Of a stretch of DNA of 59,145 nucleotides, positions 47,025 to 55,786 are shown piece after piece. A model generated the notes under the pieces. The model did no database searches. It was not told the origin of the DNA and worked only from the letters and a program-made list of their open reading frames with translations. The DNA comes from Alloalcanivorax venustensis ISO4 (GTDB lineage: Bacteria > Pseudomonadota > Gammaproteobacteria > Pseudomonadales > Alcanivoracaceae): NCBI RefSeq assembly GCF_015356855.1, contig NZ_ARXR01000019.1:1-59145 (forward strand), read 5' to 3'. Position 1 is the first letter of the stretch. Every line of letters starts with the position of its first letter. Position numbers and translations under genes: made by a program.

Positions 47025-47552
47025 ATGATGATGGATGCGAAGAACGCCTCCCTGGTGATGATCGATTATCAGCCACGGCTGCTGCCGGCGATCCGCCACG
47101 GTCAGAAGCTGGTGGCGCGGTCGGTGACGCTGGGTCGTATCGCCGCGCTGCTCGGCGTACCCGTGATCGGCACCGAGCAGAGCCCGGACAAACTGGGCGA
47201 GAACGTGCCGTCGATCCGACGGCTGTGCGCGGAAACGGTGGCCAAGCGCCGTTTCGACGCCAGCGAGGCGCTACGCGCCACGGCGCTGGCCGAGCGCCGC
47301 CAGGTGGTGCTGTGCGGCTGCGAGGCGCACGTGTGCGTGCTGCAGACCGCGCTTGGCCTGCACGCGCTGGGCTTCCAGGTGTTCGTGGTGGAAGACGCGG
47401 TCGGCGCCCGCCGCCAGGGCGACAAGAGCGCGGCGCTCGCGCGCCTGAGTCAGGCCGGCGTCACCCTGGTAACGCTTGAGATGGTTGCTTTCGAATGGCT
47501 CCGTGACGCGGATCACCCGCGCTTCCGGGAGGTCCAGGCCCTGATCAAATAG
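47025..47552 (+). CDS. Isochorismatase-family cysteine hydrolase
   Basis: A 175-residue alpha/beta hydrolase of the YcaC/isochorismatase-like group. The likely catalytic triad is D14 (MIDYQPRLL), K74 and C104 (CGCEAHVCVLQTA). The Tyr/Gln-Pro pattern and short length suit a small-amide or nicotinamidase-like hydrolase rather than siderophore isochorismatase, and the substrate is unknown. Three consecutive ATG codons (47025, 47028, 47031) could start it. GCGGAG at 47013-47018 lies directly at the edge of the R1 repeat. No promoter is evident outside the repeats. Confidence 0.85.
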   Translation: MMMDAKNASLVMIDYQPRLLPAIRHGQKLVARSVTLGRIAALLGVPVIGTEQSPDKLGENVPSIRRLCAETVAKRRFDASEALRATALAERRQVVLCGCEAHVCVLQTALGLHALGFQVFVVEDAVGARRQGDKSAALARLSQAGVTLVTLEMVAFEWLRDADHPRFREVQALIK

Positions 47553-47565
47553 CCTTCACCTGATT

Positions 47566-47584
47566 TTTACATCCTCGCTGTAAA
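47566..47584. promoter_or_regulatory. Candidate palindromic operator upstream of ectD
   Basis: TTTACA-N7-TGTAAA is a perfect six-base dyad, 129 bp before ectD in a 160-bp gap. It could be a regulator site or a weak hairpin after the hydrolase gene. No known consensus is assigned. Confidence 0.3.
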
Positions 47585-47712
47585 GAAACATTGAATGCGG
47601 ATGACGGCGGACGCCGGTGGTCGAGACAATGCCGCCGATGCCCGCCGCGCCCCGGCCGAGCCGGTCACGTCGTGGCAGTACCTTCGAAAATGGATTCTCG
47701 CAGGAGCACAAC

Positions 47713-48633
47713 ATGACCAGTGAAGATCTTTTCCCGACGCGGCATGAACAGCATCATGACCGCTTCCCCCGACTGGACCCGGTGGTCCATGCCCGCAACC
47801 AGGCGCGCTGGGACGGCCCCCTGGACGAAGTGGCCCTGTCGCATTACGAGCGCGACGGCTTTCTCTGGTTCGAGGGGTTCTTTTCCCAGGAGCGGATGCG
47901 GCCGTTCTTCGATGAACTCAAGGAAATGGCCAAGGACAGCGAGCTGATGAAATCCGACCAGTCGATCACGGACCCGGATTCCGGCGATCTGCGCTCGGTG
48001 TTTCAGATGCATGAGATTTCCCGCCGGTTCGATGAACTGACCCGGGACCCGCGCATCCTCGGCATGGTGCGTCAGCTGTTGGGTGGCGACGTCTATATTC
48101 ATCAGTCGCGCATCAACGACAAGTTCGGTTTCCAGGGCAGCGGTTTCAACTGGCATTCCGACTTTGAAACCTGGCACTCCGAGGACGGCATGCCGCGCAT
48201 GCGGGCCATCAGCGCCTCGATCATGCTCACCGACAACAACGAGTTCAACGGGCCGCTGATGCTGATACCCGGCTCGCACCATTACTTCGTGCCTTGCCAG
48301 GGGGTCACGCCCAAGGACAACTGGAAGGACTCGCTGAAAAGCCAGCGCCTGGGCGTGCCCAGCCAGGAGAACCTGGCCGAGCTGGTCGAACAGGGTGGTA
48401 TCCAGGCGCCCAAGGGCCCGCCGGGTTCATTGCTGTTGTTCGAGTGCAACACCCTGCACGCGTCCAACAAGAACCTGTCGCCCTGGCCGCGCTCCAACCT
48501 GTTCTTCGTTTACAACAGCGTGGACAACACCCTGGAAGACCCCTACTGCGGCCATCAGCCGCGCCCGGATTTTCTCGCCAACCGAGACAACACCGAGGCG
48601 CTCGCCATGCACGACCACCTGGAACCGCTCTAA
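47713..48633 (+). CDS. ectD: Ectoine 5-hydroxylase
   Basis: A 306-residue Fe(II)/2-oxoglutarate dioxygenase converting the osmolyte ectoine to 5-hydroxyectoine. The EctD signature F-x-WHSDFETWHxEDGMP is present (residues 145-161). Iron ligands are H148, D150 and H249, with the C-terminal SNKNLSPWPRSNLFFVYNS block. ATG at 47713 has AGGAG 6 bp upstream. ectABC is not in the window, so this is an unlinked ectD. The stop overlaps the convergent lysR gene by 4 bp. Confidence 0.93.
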   Translation: MTSEDLFPTRHEQHHDRFPRLDPVVHARNQARWDGPLDEVALSHYERDGFLWFEGFFSQERMRPFFDELKEMAKDSELMKSDQSITDPDSGDLRSVFQMHEISRRFDELTRDPRILGMVRQLLGGDVYIHQSRINDKFGFQGSGFNWHSDFETWHSEDGMPRMRAISASIMLTDNNEFNGPLMLIPGSHHYFVPCQGVTPKDNWKDSLKSQRLGVPSQENLAELVEQGGIQAPKGPPGSLLLFECNTLHASNKNLSPWPRSNLFFVYNSVDNTLEDPYCGHQPRPDFLANRDNTEALAMHDHLEPL

Positions 48634-49574
48634 CCCGGTTGCCGCAGCGCGCCCCGCCTGAGCAGCCGCCACACTTCGCTGGCGGCCTGCGACAGCGGAT
48701 GCGAGCGCAATCGGTACGCGCACGCCGACACCGTCACCCCCGGATCCAGCGGCAACGGCTTGAGGCGGCCTGCTCGCAGGTCGTCCTCAAGCAGGTTGCG
48801 CGGTGCCACCGTCACCGCCCGCCCCTCCCGGCACAACGCCAGACAAGAGCTGATGGTGGCCATCTGAAACTCGGCGCCGCGACGGGCCAGCAGCAACTCA
48901 CGGAACCAGGGCGCGATCTGACGGCGGTACTCCGGGGGCACCCGGGGCAGCGCCAGGGGCCGGCCCCTCATAAACGCAACGGCGGCGTCGCCGTCCTCAA
49001 GGGCGGCCGCCGCCTTACCCACCAGCCAGGAGGCCGGCGCCACCACTTGCAAAGGCAGCTCCACCAGCGGCAGTTCCTCCACGTCGTCCCGGTCCGGCAA
49101 CGCCGAGCCTTTGCGCCCGTCGTACACCAGAAAATCATAGCGGTAGGCGTACAACCCTTCGCACAGTGATTGGAAGTGATCGCTGTGCATCTCCAGCCGC
49201 ACGCCGGCGTCCATGGTGGCCCGGGACCGTTGCAGCGGCCCGGCCAGGCGCTGGGCCAGCAGGTCCGGCACGAACGGCCCGCAGCCGATGCGCACCAGCC
49301 CGCTGCGGCCGTCGTGGAACGCCTCCACCAGGCGGTCCAGGCCGGCGGCCTCATCAAGAATCCGATTTACCTGGCGGTGCAGGGTCCGCGCCAGCTCGGT
49401 GGGACGCAACGAACGGGTATGGCGCTCGAAAAGCGGTGCCCCGGCGCTCTGCTCCAGCCGCTGCAGGCTGCGGGTCAACGCCGGCTGCGACAGCCCCAAG
49501 GCGCGCGCCGCCGCCGACAGGCTGCCGTGCTCATACACTGCCCGGAAACGGGTCAGCTCCTGTAATTGCCACAC
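48630..49574 (-). CDS. LysR-family transcriptional regulator
   Basis: A 314-residue regulator with an N-terminal winged helix-turn-helix (LTRFRAVYEHGSLSAAARALGLSQPALTRSLQRLE, about 6-40) and a periplasmic-binding-like effector domain. It is divergent from the sulfatase gene across 134 bp, the classic position of a LysR regulator relative to its target. That gap contains the dyad GCAT-N6-ATGC (49615-49628), a possible operator. Its effector is unknown; the sulfatase is the most likely target, ectD a second option. Confidence 0.92.
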   Translation of the reverse strand: MWQLQELTRFRAVYEHGSLSAAARALGLSQPALTRSLQRLEQSAGAPLFERHTRSLRPTELARTLHRQVNRILDEAAGLDRLVEAFHDGRSGLVRIGCGPFVPDLLAQRLAGPLQRSRATMDAGVRLEMHSDHFQSLCEGLYAYRYDFLVYDGRKGSALPDRDDVEELPLVELPLQVVAPASWLVGKAAAALEDGDAAVAFMRGRPLALPRVPPEYRRQIAPWFRELLLARRGAEFQMATISSCLALCREGRAVTVAPRNLLEDDLRAGRLKPLPLDPGVTVSACAYRLRSHPLSQAASEVWRLLRRGALRQPG

Positions 49575-49708
49575 GGCGGGCTCCTTGACTCGGTCGGGAT
49601 CATCAACCCATTAAGCATAGACTCATGCAACACAGTAATGAATCCCCGGCGCATACTTCCCGCCATGACCGGCCAACAACAAAAACCGCCTACCACCGGA
49701 GAGCCCCG

Positions 49709-51418
49709 ATGACCGAAATGACCCGGCGCACCGTGCTGAAAAACCTGGCCCTGGGCGGCGCCGCCCTGGCCACCGCGCCTTCATTGAACGCCAGGATCAA
49801 CCTGCGCAAGCAGGGCCGGCCGAATGTGCTGCTGCTGGTGTCCGACCAGGAACGCTCCTGGATGGACCTGCCCGGCAGCCTGGATCTGCCGGCCCATGAC
49901 AAGCTGCTGAATCGCGGCACCGGCTTCAACCAGTACTATGTGAATACCTCGCCCTGCTCGCCCTCGCGCTCGGTGATGTACAGCGGCCAGCACACCATGC
50001 GCACCGGCATGACCGCCAATCTGCACGCGCCGCCGTTTCCCAGCTTCAATCAGGCATTGCCGACCCTCGGCCACCTGTTCCAGGAGCTGGGCTACCACAC
50101 CGCCTACAAGGGCAAATGGCATCTGTCGGATATCGAGGACGGCCCGGGTCTGATGTACGGCAGCTACCCCAGCCGGGGCAAGGCGCTGGAGCCCTACGGC
50201 TTCAGCGACTACAACCTGACCGGCGACGTGCACGGCTCGGTGTGGCAGGGCTACATCGCCGACCGCATGGTGGCCGGCGAAGCCAGCCAGTGGCTGGTGC
50301 GCGACAGCCAGAAGCTGGACAAGCCCTGGCTGCTGGCGGTGAACTTCGTGAACCCCCACGACATCATGTTCTTCTCCTCCGGCGAGAAGCAGGAGCAGTC
50401 ACGGGCCAACCCGCGTTTCATGGCGCCGCTGCGGCCGCCGCCGAACGATCCGATCTACAGGAAAGACTGGTCGCACCTGCCGCTGCCCGCCTCCTTCGCC
50501 AAGGAAACGCTGCGCGACAAGCCCTGGTGCCACCGCTCCTACGCCCAGGTGATCGACAGCATCTACGGCCACATGGACAAGAACGACGAAGCCGCCTGGC
50601 TGGCCAACCAGAGCTACTATTTCAACTGCATCCGCGATGTGTCACGGCAGGTGGACCATGTGCTGCAGGCCCTGGAGGACAGCGGCCAGCTCGACAACAC
50701 CATCATCGTCTACACCGCCGACCACGGCGAAATGGCCGGCGCCCACGGCCTGCGGCAAAAAGGCCCGGTGACCTACAAGGAAAACAGCCGGGTGCCGCTG
50801 ATCGTCAGCCACCCGGACGTGAGCGGCGGCCGCACCGTGGACAACCTGGGCTCGGCGCTGGACCTGGTGCCGACCCTGGTGGGCCTGGCCACCGAGGGTA
50901 AAACCACCACCGACACCCCCGGCGTGGACCTGAGCCCGGCGCTCAGCGGGCAGACCACGCAGCGCGACCGGGACGGCATCCTGTTCGCCTACGGCGTGCT
51001 GCTCTACACCGACCCGGAAGCCACCCAGCGGCTGGCCCGGGAAGGCGACGAGATCACGCCGGTGAAACTGATGGGCGATTTCCTCAAGCAGCTGCGGCTG
51101 GGCCCGGAGCTGGGCAACCGCGGCCTGCACCGGGGTGTCTTTGACGGCCGCTACAAGTTCACCCGCTACTTCAGCCCGGACAGCCATCACCTGCCCCGGG
51201 ACTGGGACACCCTGCTCGCCCACAACGACCTGGAGCTCTACGACACCCACCAGGACCCGGACGAACTGGTCAACCTGGCGGCGCGCCCGGAGGGCCCGGA
51301 GGCGGCGAAAGAGCGCCTGCTGGCCCTCAACGACCGGACCAACCAGCTGATCGAGCAGGAAATCGGCGACGACTACGGCGGCGAATACCCCGGGCCGGAG
51401 TTCATGTACCGGCTGTAA
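49709..51418 (+). CDS. Tat-exported type I sulfatase
   Basis: A 569-residue sulfatase-family hydrolase. The N-terminus has a twin-arginine signal (TRRTVLKNLALGGAALATA). Sulfatase signature 1 is C83-S-P-S-R, so the catalytic formylglycine would come from Cys and require a formylglycine-generating enzyme; none is in the window. Signature 2 appears as YHTAYKGKWHLSD. Metal-binding segments VSDQE and TADHGEMAGAHG are visible. ATG at 49709 was chosen for the Tat signal; ATG at 49625 would add 28 atypical residues. Substrate (aryl, alkyl or carbohydrate sulfate) is unknown. Confidence 0.9.
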   Translation: MTEMTRRTVLKNLALGGAALATAPSLNARINLRKQGRPNVLLLVSDQERSWMDLPGSLDLPAHDKLLNRGTGFNQYYVNTSPCSPSRSVMYSGQHTMRTGMTANLHAPPFPSFNQALPTLGHLFQELGYHTAYKGKWHLSDIEDGPGLMYGSYPSRGKALEPYGFSDYNLTGDVHGSVWQGYIADRMVAGEASQWLVRDSQKLDKPWLLAVNFVNPHDIMFFSSGEKQEQSRANPRFMAPLRPPPNDPIYRKDWSHLPLPASFAKETLRDKPWCHRSYAQVIDSIYGHMDKNDEAAWLANQSYYFNCIRDVSRQVDHVLQALEDSGQLDNTIIVYTADHGEMAGAHGLRQKGPVTYKENSRVPLIVSHPDVSGGRTVDNLGSALDLVPTLVGLATEGKTTTDTPGVDLSPALSGQTTQRDRDGILFAYGVLLYTDPEATQRLAREGDEITPVKLMGDFLKQLRLGPELGNRGLHRGVFDGRYKFTRYFSPDSHHLPRDWDTLLAHNDLELYDTHQDPDELVNLAARPEGPEAAKERLLALNDRTNQLIEQEIGDDYGGEYPGPEFMYRL

Positions 51419-51449
51419 CCCTTTTTGCTTTGCCCTTGGGGGGCAATCC

Positions 51450-51480
51450 GCCCCGGCCCGGCGACGCCGGTGTCCGGGGC
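51450..51480. terminator. Possible weak terminator between convergent genes
   Basis: GCCCCGG (51450-51456) and CCGGGGC (51474-51480) form a hairpin between the sulfatase and flippase stops. There is no clear T-run on either side, so termination is uncertain. Confidence 0.3.
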
Positions 51481-51503
51481 ACCTTATTCACCACCTGTTC
51501 GGG

Positions 51504-52496
51504 CTATTTGCCGTCGAGCAGCGGCTCCCCGGTGCGGGCCGCCAGCCACAGCATCACCGCGCCACCGGCGAGCAGATACCAGTAGAAGGTGAAAAACCGC
51601 CACACCACGATGGTGGTGGCGGTGGTCACCGACGTCAGCCAGGGGTTCAACAGGGCCGCGCCGGCCACCTCGGCGCCGCCGGCGCCACCGGGCAGCAGGG
51701 TCAAATGGCCGGCCCCCATCGCCACCATCTGCACGAAGAAGCCGTACACCCAATCCAGATGCTCGCCCAGCGCCAGCACCGCGACGTAGATCACCGAATA
51801 GCGCAGCAGCCAGTGGCAGAGGCAGAGGGAAAACATCAGCAACAGGCGGCGGCGCGGCACCGCCAGGGTTTCTTCCAGGCCGCGCCGGAAACGCAGCACC
51901 GCCCGCGCCAGACGCAGACGCCGGCGCCGGCGCAGCCCCAGCCAGGCAAGAAAGTCCCCGGACCCGATCAGCACCCGGCGCTGGAAACGGGCCAAAAGCC
52001 CGACCCCGACCAGGGCGGCCAGCATCAGCGCGAACGGCACCGCCACCTGCCACCAGGCGGCCAGATCCAGATAGCGGGCCAGCCCGTACAGGGCCACGGT
52101 GGGCAACAGGGCCGCGAACACCAGCAAGTCGGTGAGCTGATCCACCGCCAGGACCGCCGTGGCCTGCGCCGGTGCCACACCGTGCCGGCGCAGCAGCGCG
52201 GCCAGGGTGAAAGGCGCGCCGCTGCCGCCGGGCGTGGCGTTCAGGGTGAACTCGGTGGCCATCACCGTGGCCACGGCGGCGCCGTGGCCCAGGCCCGGCG
52301 CCCGGCCATTGAGCATCAGCCGCAGCCGCCAGGCGTTGAGGTTCCAGCACACCGCGATCATCGCCACCAGCAGCGCCAGCCAGCCCACCGGCACGGTTAC
52401 CAGCCGTGCCAGCACCTGCTGGCCGCCCAGCACAAACGGCACCGCCGCGCCGACCAGCAATGCCACCGCGAACAACCAGCGCCAATGCCGCGTCAT
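51504..52496 (-). CDS. YbhN/UPF0104-type flippase-like membrane protein
   Basis: A 330-residue protein with about eight transmembrane helices, of the lysylphosphatidylglycerol synthase TM-region family. Family marks are NATPGGSGAPFTLAALL and LTLLPGGAGGAEVAGAALL. Members are thought to move lipids or lipid-linked sugars across membranes or to accompany glycosyltransferases. Its ATG overlaps the deacetylase stop (ATGA). Last gene of a three-gene operon. Confidence 0.85.
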   Translation of the reverse strand: MTRHWRWLFAVALLVGAAVPFVLGGQQVLARLVTVPVGWLALLVAMIAVCWNLNAWRLRLMLNGRAPGLGHGAAVATVMATEFTLNATPGGSGAPFTLAALLRRHGVAPAQATAVLAVDQLTDLLVFAALLPTVALYGLARYLDLAAWWQVAVPFALMLAALVGVGLLARFQRRVLIGSGDFLAWLGLRRRRRLRLARAVLRFRRGLEETLAVPRRRLLLMFSLCLCHWLLRYSVIYVAVLALGEHLDWVYGFFVQMVAMGAGHLTLLPGGAGGAEVAGAALLNPWLTSVTTATTIVVWRFFTFYWYLLAGGAVMLWLAARTGEPLLDGK

Positions 52497-53278
52497 AGCG
52501 ATTCGGATCCGCTCGCCGGCAGGCGCTCATTCTCCATCAGCCACTGGGCCTTGCTGACACAACGGCGCTGTTCGCTGAGTGCATCGATGGTGCGCCGCCA
52601 GAAAGCGCGGCTTTCCGGGTGACGCAGGTCCACCGGATGCAACGCCAGCCGGATCACCGGACGGTGCTGGAAGCGGCGCAGCCGGGCCTGGTTCAAGCGC
52701 TCGAACCAGCGCCGGCGCCAGGACGAACGGGACGACATCACCACCGTGGGCAGCGGCAGCCGCTCGCCGTCGGCCAGGCGGTACAGGGCGCCGGCGTCGG
52801 TGCGGTAGTCGAAACCGGCGTCACGGATCGCGCGGCGGCTGGCTTCATTGCTCAGCCAGCCCGGCGGCACGAAGCCGCTGACCCGCCAATCCTGGCGGCG
52901 GCAAAGCGCCAGGCCGTCGCGTATGCGGGCGTAGGCGGCAGCCTCGTTGAGGGCGGAGAATTCCCCTTCGTGGGTCAGTATCCGGCGGCGGACCCATTCC
53001 CGCGGGCCCCTGGGGGTGGGGCCGTCGTCGCTGTGCGACCAGCCGTGCAGCACCAGCTCGTCACCGGCGGCCTGGCGCTCGGCCATGGCCCGGCAAAACG
53101 CCGGTGAACGCTCGGCGGCATCATGGCGGTGGAAATCCGGCACCACCAGCAGGGTGCTGACCAGCGACGCCGGGCGTTGCAACTCGCGCAGAAACGACTG
53201 GTACAGCGGCCAGCTGTGCGGGGCCACATCGTGCAGCGATAATATAAAGGCCCGTTGGGTATCAGGAATGCGATTCAT
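52493..53278 (-). CDS. DUF2334 / polysaccharide deacetylase-like protein
   Basis: A 261-residue protein of the NodB-like fold. A metal-binding Asp lies in ILSLHDVAPHSWPLY (about D17), and HGWSH supplies the His pair, as in DUF2334 members that resemble N-deacetylases of sugars. It has no signal peptide and probably acts on the cytosolic face. It overlaps the glycosyltransferase gene by 17 bp and the flippase gene by 4 bp. This suggests deacetylation of a sugar that the glycosyltransferase attaches. Confidence 0.83.
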   Translation of the reverse strand: MNRIPDTQRAFILSLHDVAPHSWPLYQSFLRELQRPASLVSTLLVVPDFHRHDAAERSPAFCRAMAERQAAGDELVLHGWSHSDDGPTPRGPREWVRRRILTHEGEFSALNEAAAYARIRDGLALCRRQDWRVSGFVPPGWLSNEASRRAIRDAGFDYRTDAGALYRLADGERLPLPTVVMSSRSSWRRRWFERLNQARLRRFQHRPVIRLALHPVDLRHPESRAFWRRTIDALSEQRRCVSKAQWLMENERLPASGSESL

Positions 53279-54395
53279 GGGTGGATGCTAATACCGGCTG
53301 CTCGTGATCGCCAAGGACGCGCCGGTAGTGACCGACCAGGCTCTCCGCCACCGCATCCCAACTGTGCCGCGTTTCCACATGGGCACGGGCGCGCCGTCCC
53401 AGGGCCGCGGGATCGTCATGTTCAAACAGGTCGCGCACACCGGCGGCCATGGCGGCGCCGTCGTTGGGGCGCACATGGCGCCCACAGTCACCGGGCACCA
53501 CTTCCGGCAAGGCGCCGGCGTCCACGCACACCACCGGCAGGCCGCTGGCCATGCCTTCCAGCGCGACCAGGCCGAAGGTCTCCTGATCGCCGGCGTGCAC
53601 AAGCGCGTCGGCGGCCGCCATCCAGCCGGCCACTTCCGGCGTCTGGCAAAACTCATGGATCACCGACACATTGGACGGCGCGTCCGGTTGCAGGCCGGTA
53701 CCGATCAGCAGCAGATGGTAGTCGGGCCCCAGCCTGCGCATCGCTTCGAGCAACACCGGAATATTCTTCTCCTGGGTGCCGCGTCCGGCGAACACCAGCA
53801 GGTGCTGGTCCTCGGAGAGGCCCAGCGCGCGGCGGGCGTTGGGCTTGGCGCGCTGTGGCTGGAAGGCTTCCAGGTCCACGCCCAGCGGCTGCACCTCGAC
53901 CTCACCGATACCGCAGCGGTGCAACTGCTCCGCCATCACCCGGCTCGGGCTGAGGACCATATCAAAGCCTTCGTAGAGGCGTTTTATATAGGCCCGGGTG
54001 CCCGGATCGAGAAAGCGGCCGACGCGATGATGAACCAGAGTGAACAGATCGGAGTGGTAGAAACCCACCGACGGCACGTCCAGCAATCTGGCCGCCCGCT
54101 GGGCCGCCCAGGCGGGCGTGTACGGGTCGCCGGCTTCGATCACGTCCGGCTGCAGGCCGGCGATGATGCTGCTCCACAAACCCAGACGCAGCGGGAAACG
54201 AAAGCCCGGCGCCAACGGCAGGGGCATCGCCGGCAGGGACACGAAGTCGCCGTCGAAGAACACGCGCGAGCCGGGCATCACCACTTTGTGGCTGGTGTCC
54301 CCACGTCGCAGCAACGCCTGGCGCTTGCCGTCAATGTAGGTACGCACGCCACCGCTGGCCTGGGTGTAAAAAAGCGTGGTATCAAGAATTCTCAA
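53262..54395 (-). CDS. Glycosyltransferase family 4 (GT-B fold)
   Basis: A 377-residue GT-B glycosyltransferase. The N-terminal acceptor domain has SGGVRTYI. The C-terminal nucleotide-sugar domain has the EX7E motif in QETFGLVALEGMASGLPVV. The start codon is TTG (54395-54393), supported by GGGAG seven bases upstream and by the conserved MRILDTTLF-like opening. It leads the operon with the deacetylase and flippase. The donor sugar and acceptor are unknown; a lipid-linked acceptor is inferred from the membrane partner. Confidence 0.87.
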   Translation of the reverse strand: MRILDTTLFYTQASGGVRTYIDGKRQALLRRGDTSHKVVMPGSRVFFDGDFVSLPAMPLPLAPGFRFPLRLGLWSSIIAGLQPDVIEAGDPYTPAWAAQRAARLLDVPSVGFYHSDLFTLVHHRVGRFLDPGTRAYIKRLYEGFDMVLSPSRVMAEQLHRCGIGEVEVQPLGVDLEAFQPQRAKPNARRALGLSEDQHLLVFAGRGTQEKNIPVLLEAMRRLGPDYHLLLIGTGLQPDAPSNVSVIHEFCQTPEVAGWMAAADALVHAGDQETFGLVALEGMASGLPVVCVDAGALPEVVPGDCGRHVRPNDGAAMAAGVRDLFEHDDPAALGRRARAHVETRHSWDAVAESLVGHYRRVLGDHEQPVLASTHESHS

Positions 54396-54521
54396 GCGGT
54401 TCTCCCTTTCCCACTTGGTGCGGTGCCGCCGTTACCGACGACCCTGATCATCGTCAATAGCGGGTGAATAAGCCTAAGATAGCATTGGCAACGGAAAGCT
54501 CACCGCCGACCTTGGTAAAGG

Positions 54522-54549
54522 CTTGTAAAAGCGCGGCCCGCCGCCATTA
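54522..54549 (+). promoter_or_regulatory. Candidate heat-shock promoter for cbpA
   Basis: CTTGTAA (54522-54528) and CGCCATTA (54542-54549) are 13 bp apart and resemble the sigma-32 consensus. They lie 37 bp before cbpA. CbpA in E. coli is mainly under RpoS and Lrp, so this needs testing. Confidence 0.35.
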
Positions 54550-54586
54550 AGCGGTCAGAAAGGCCGCCAACGGGAGCACGGCAGCA

Positions 54587-55501
54587 ATGGAATTCAAGGA
54601 CTATTACAAGATTCTCGGCGTACCACCGGAAGCGGACGATAAAGAGATCAAAGCCGCCTACCGGAAGCTGGCGCGCAAGTATCATCCGGACGTCAATGCC
54701 GACGCCGACGCGGAAAGTAAATTCAAGGAAGTAGCGGAAGCCTACAAGGTGCTCAAGGACGCCGAAAAGCGCGCCGAGTACGATCAGCTGCGCCAGTTCC
54801 GTGACGCCCGCGGCGGCTTCCAGCCACCGCCGGGCTGGCAGAGTGCCGGCGCCGCGTCCGGTGGCGGCCGGGAAGCGGATTTCTCCGACTTTTTTGAATC
54901 CCTGTTCGGTGGCGGATTCTCCCGACGCGGCGGTCCGCGCCCCGGCCGTGATCTGGAAATGGATCTGCCGTTGTTCCTTGAAGACACGGTGGCGGATACC
55001 CGTAAACCGATCAGCGTCCACGGTCGCACCCTCAATGTCACGATTCCCGCCGGCACCGCGGACAACGAGCGCATTCGTCTGAAAGGCAAAGGGGAACCGG
55101 GTAGCGACGGCGCGCCCTCCGGCGACCTCTACCTGCGCGTGCGACTGGTGCCCCACCCGGTATTCGATGTGGAGGGCCACGATCTGCTCGTCACCGTGCC
55201 GGTGGCGCCCTGGGAAGCAGCCCTGGGCGCCAAACTGCAGGTGCCCACGCTCAGCGGACGCATCAGCCTGACCCTGCCGGCGGGCAGCCAGACCGGCCGC
55301 CGCCTTCGGGTCAAGGGCAAGGGTCTCGCCGGCAAGAAGACGCAGGGTGATCTTTACGCAATTATCAAAATCGTCATGCCCGAGCGGATTTCCGATCGGG
55401 ACCGTGAACTGTGGCGGGCGCTGGCCGAGCAGTCCGATTTTGATCCGCGGGCGAACTGGGCCGGCGACGGCCGGCGCCATGACAAGGAGCCCCGAAAATG
55501 A
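54587..55501 (+). CDS. cbpA: Curved DNA-binding protein / DnaJ-like co-chaperone CbpA
   Basis: A 304-residue J-domain protein that works with DnaK and binds curved DNA in the nucleoid. The J domain (about 5-70) has H33-P-D35. A Gly/Phe-rich linker (about 75-120, [17 protein letters not shown]) and two beta-rich C-terminal substrate domains follow, and the Cys-rich zinc domain of DnaJ is missing, as expected for CbpA. It overlaps cbpM by 4 bp. Confidence 0.95.
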   Translation: MEFKDYYKILGVPPEADDKEIKAAYRKLARKYHPDVNADADAESKFKEVAEAYKVLKDAEKRAEYDQLRQFRDARGGFQPPPGWQSAGAASGGGREADFSDFFESLFGGGFSRRGGPRPGRDLEMDLPLFLEDTVADTRKPISVHGRTLNVTIPAGTADNERIRLKGKGEPGSDGAPSGDLYLRVRLVPHPVFDVEGHDLLVTVPVAPWEAALGAKLQVPTLSGRISLTLPAGSQTGRRLRVKGKGLAGKKTQGDLYAIIKIVMPERISDRDRELWRALAEQSDFDPRANWAGDGRRHDKEPRK

Positions 55502-55785
55502 ACACGCTGACCCTCACCGAAGTGTGCCGCCGGGTGTCCTTGCCGGAGCACGCGGTCATTGAAATCGTTGAAGTGGGTATCGTTACACCGGTGGCCGGTT
55601 CGGCGCGCGCCTGGCGTTTCGACGATCAAACCCTGATTGTGCTCAGCCGCGCGGCGCGCCTGCACGAGGACCTGGCCCTGGATTGGCACGGCGTCGCCCT
55701 GGCCCTGGAACTGCTTGAGGAAATCGACACCCTGCGCCGCGAGAACGAACAATTGCGACAACGGTTAAACCGCTTTCTGGACTGA
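55498..55785 (+). CDS. cbpM: Chaperone modulator CbpM
   Basis: A 95-residue MerR-like small protein that inhibits CbpA by binding its J domain. It opens with [29 protein letters not shown] and ends in a predicted coiled coil ([21 protein letters not shown]). The ATG overlaps the cbpA stop (ATGA), so inhibitor and target are made in step. It converges on mtfA with 1 bp between the stops. Confidence 0.93.
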   Translation: MNTLTLTEVCRRVSLPEHAVIEIVEVGIVTPVAGSARAWRFDDQTLIVLSRAARLHEDLALDWHGVALALELLEEIDTLRRENEQLRQRLNRFLD

Positions 55786-55786
55786 C

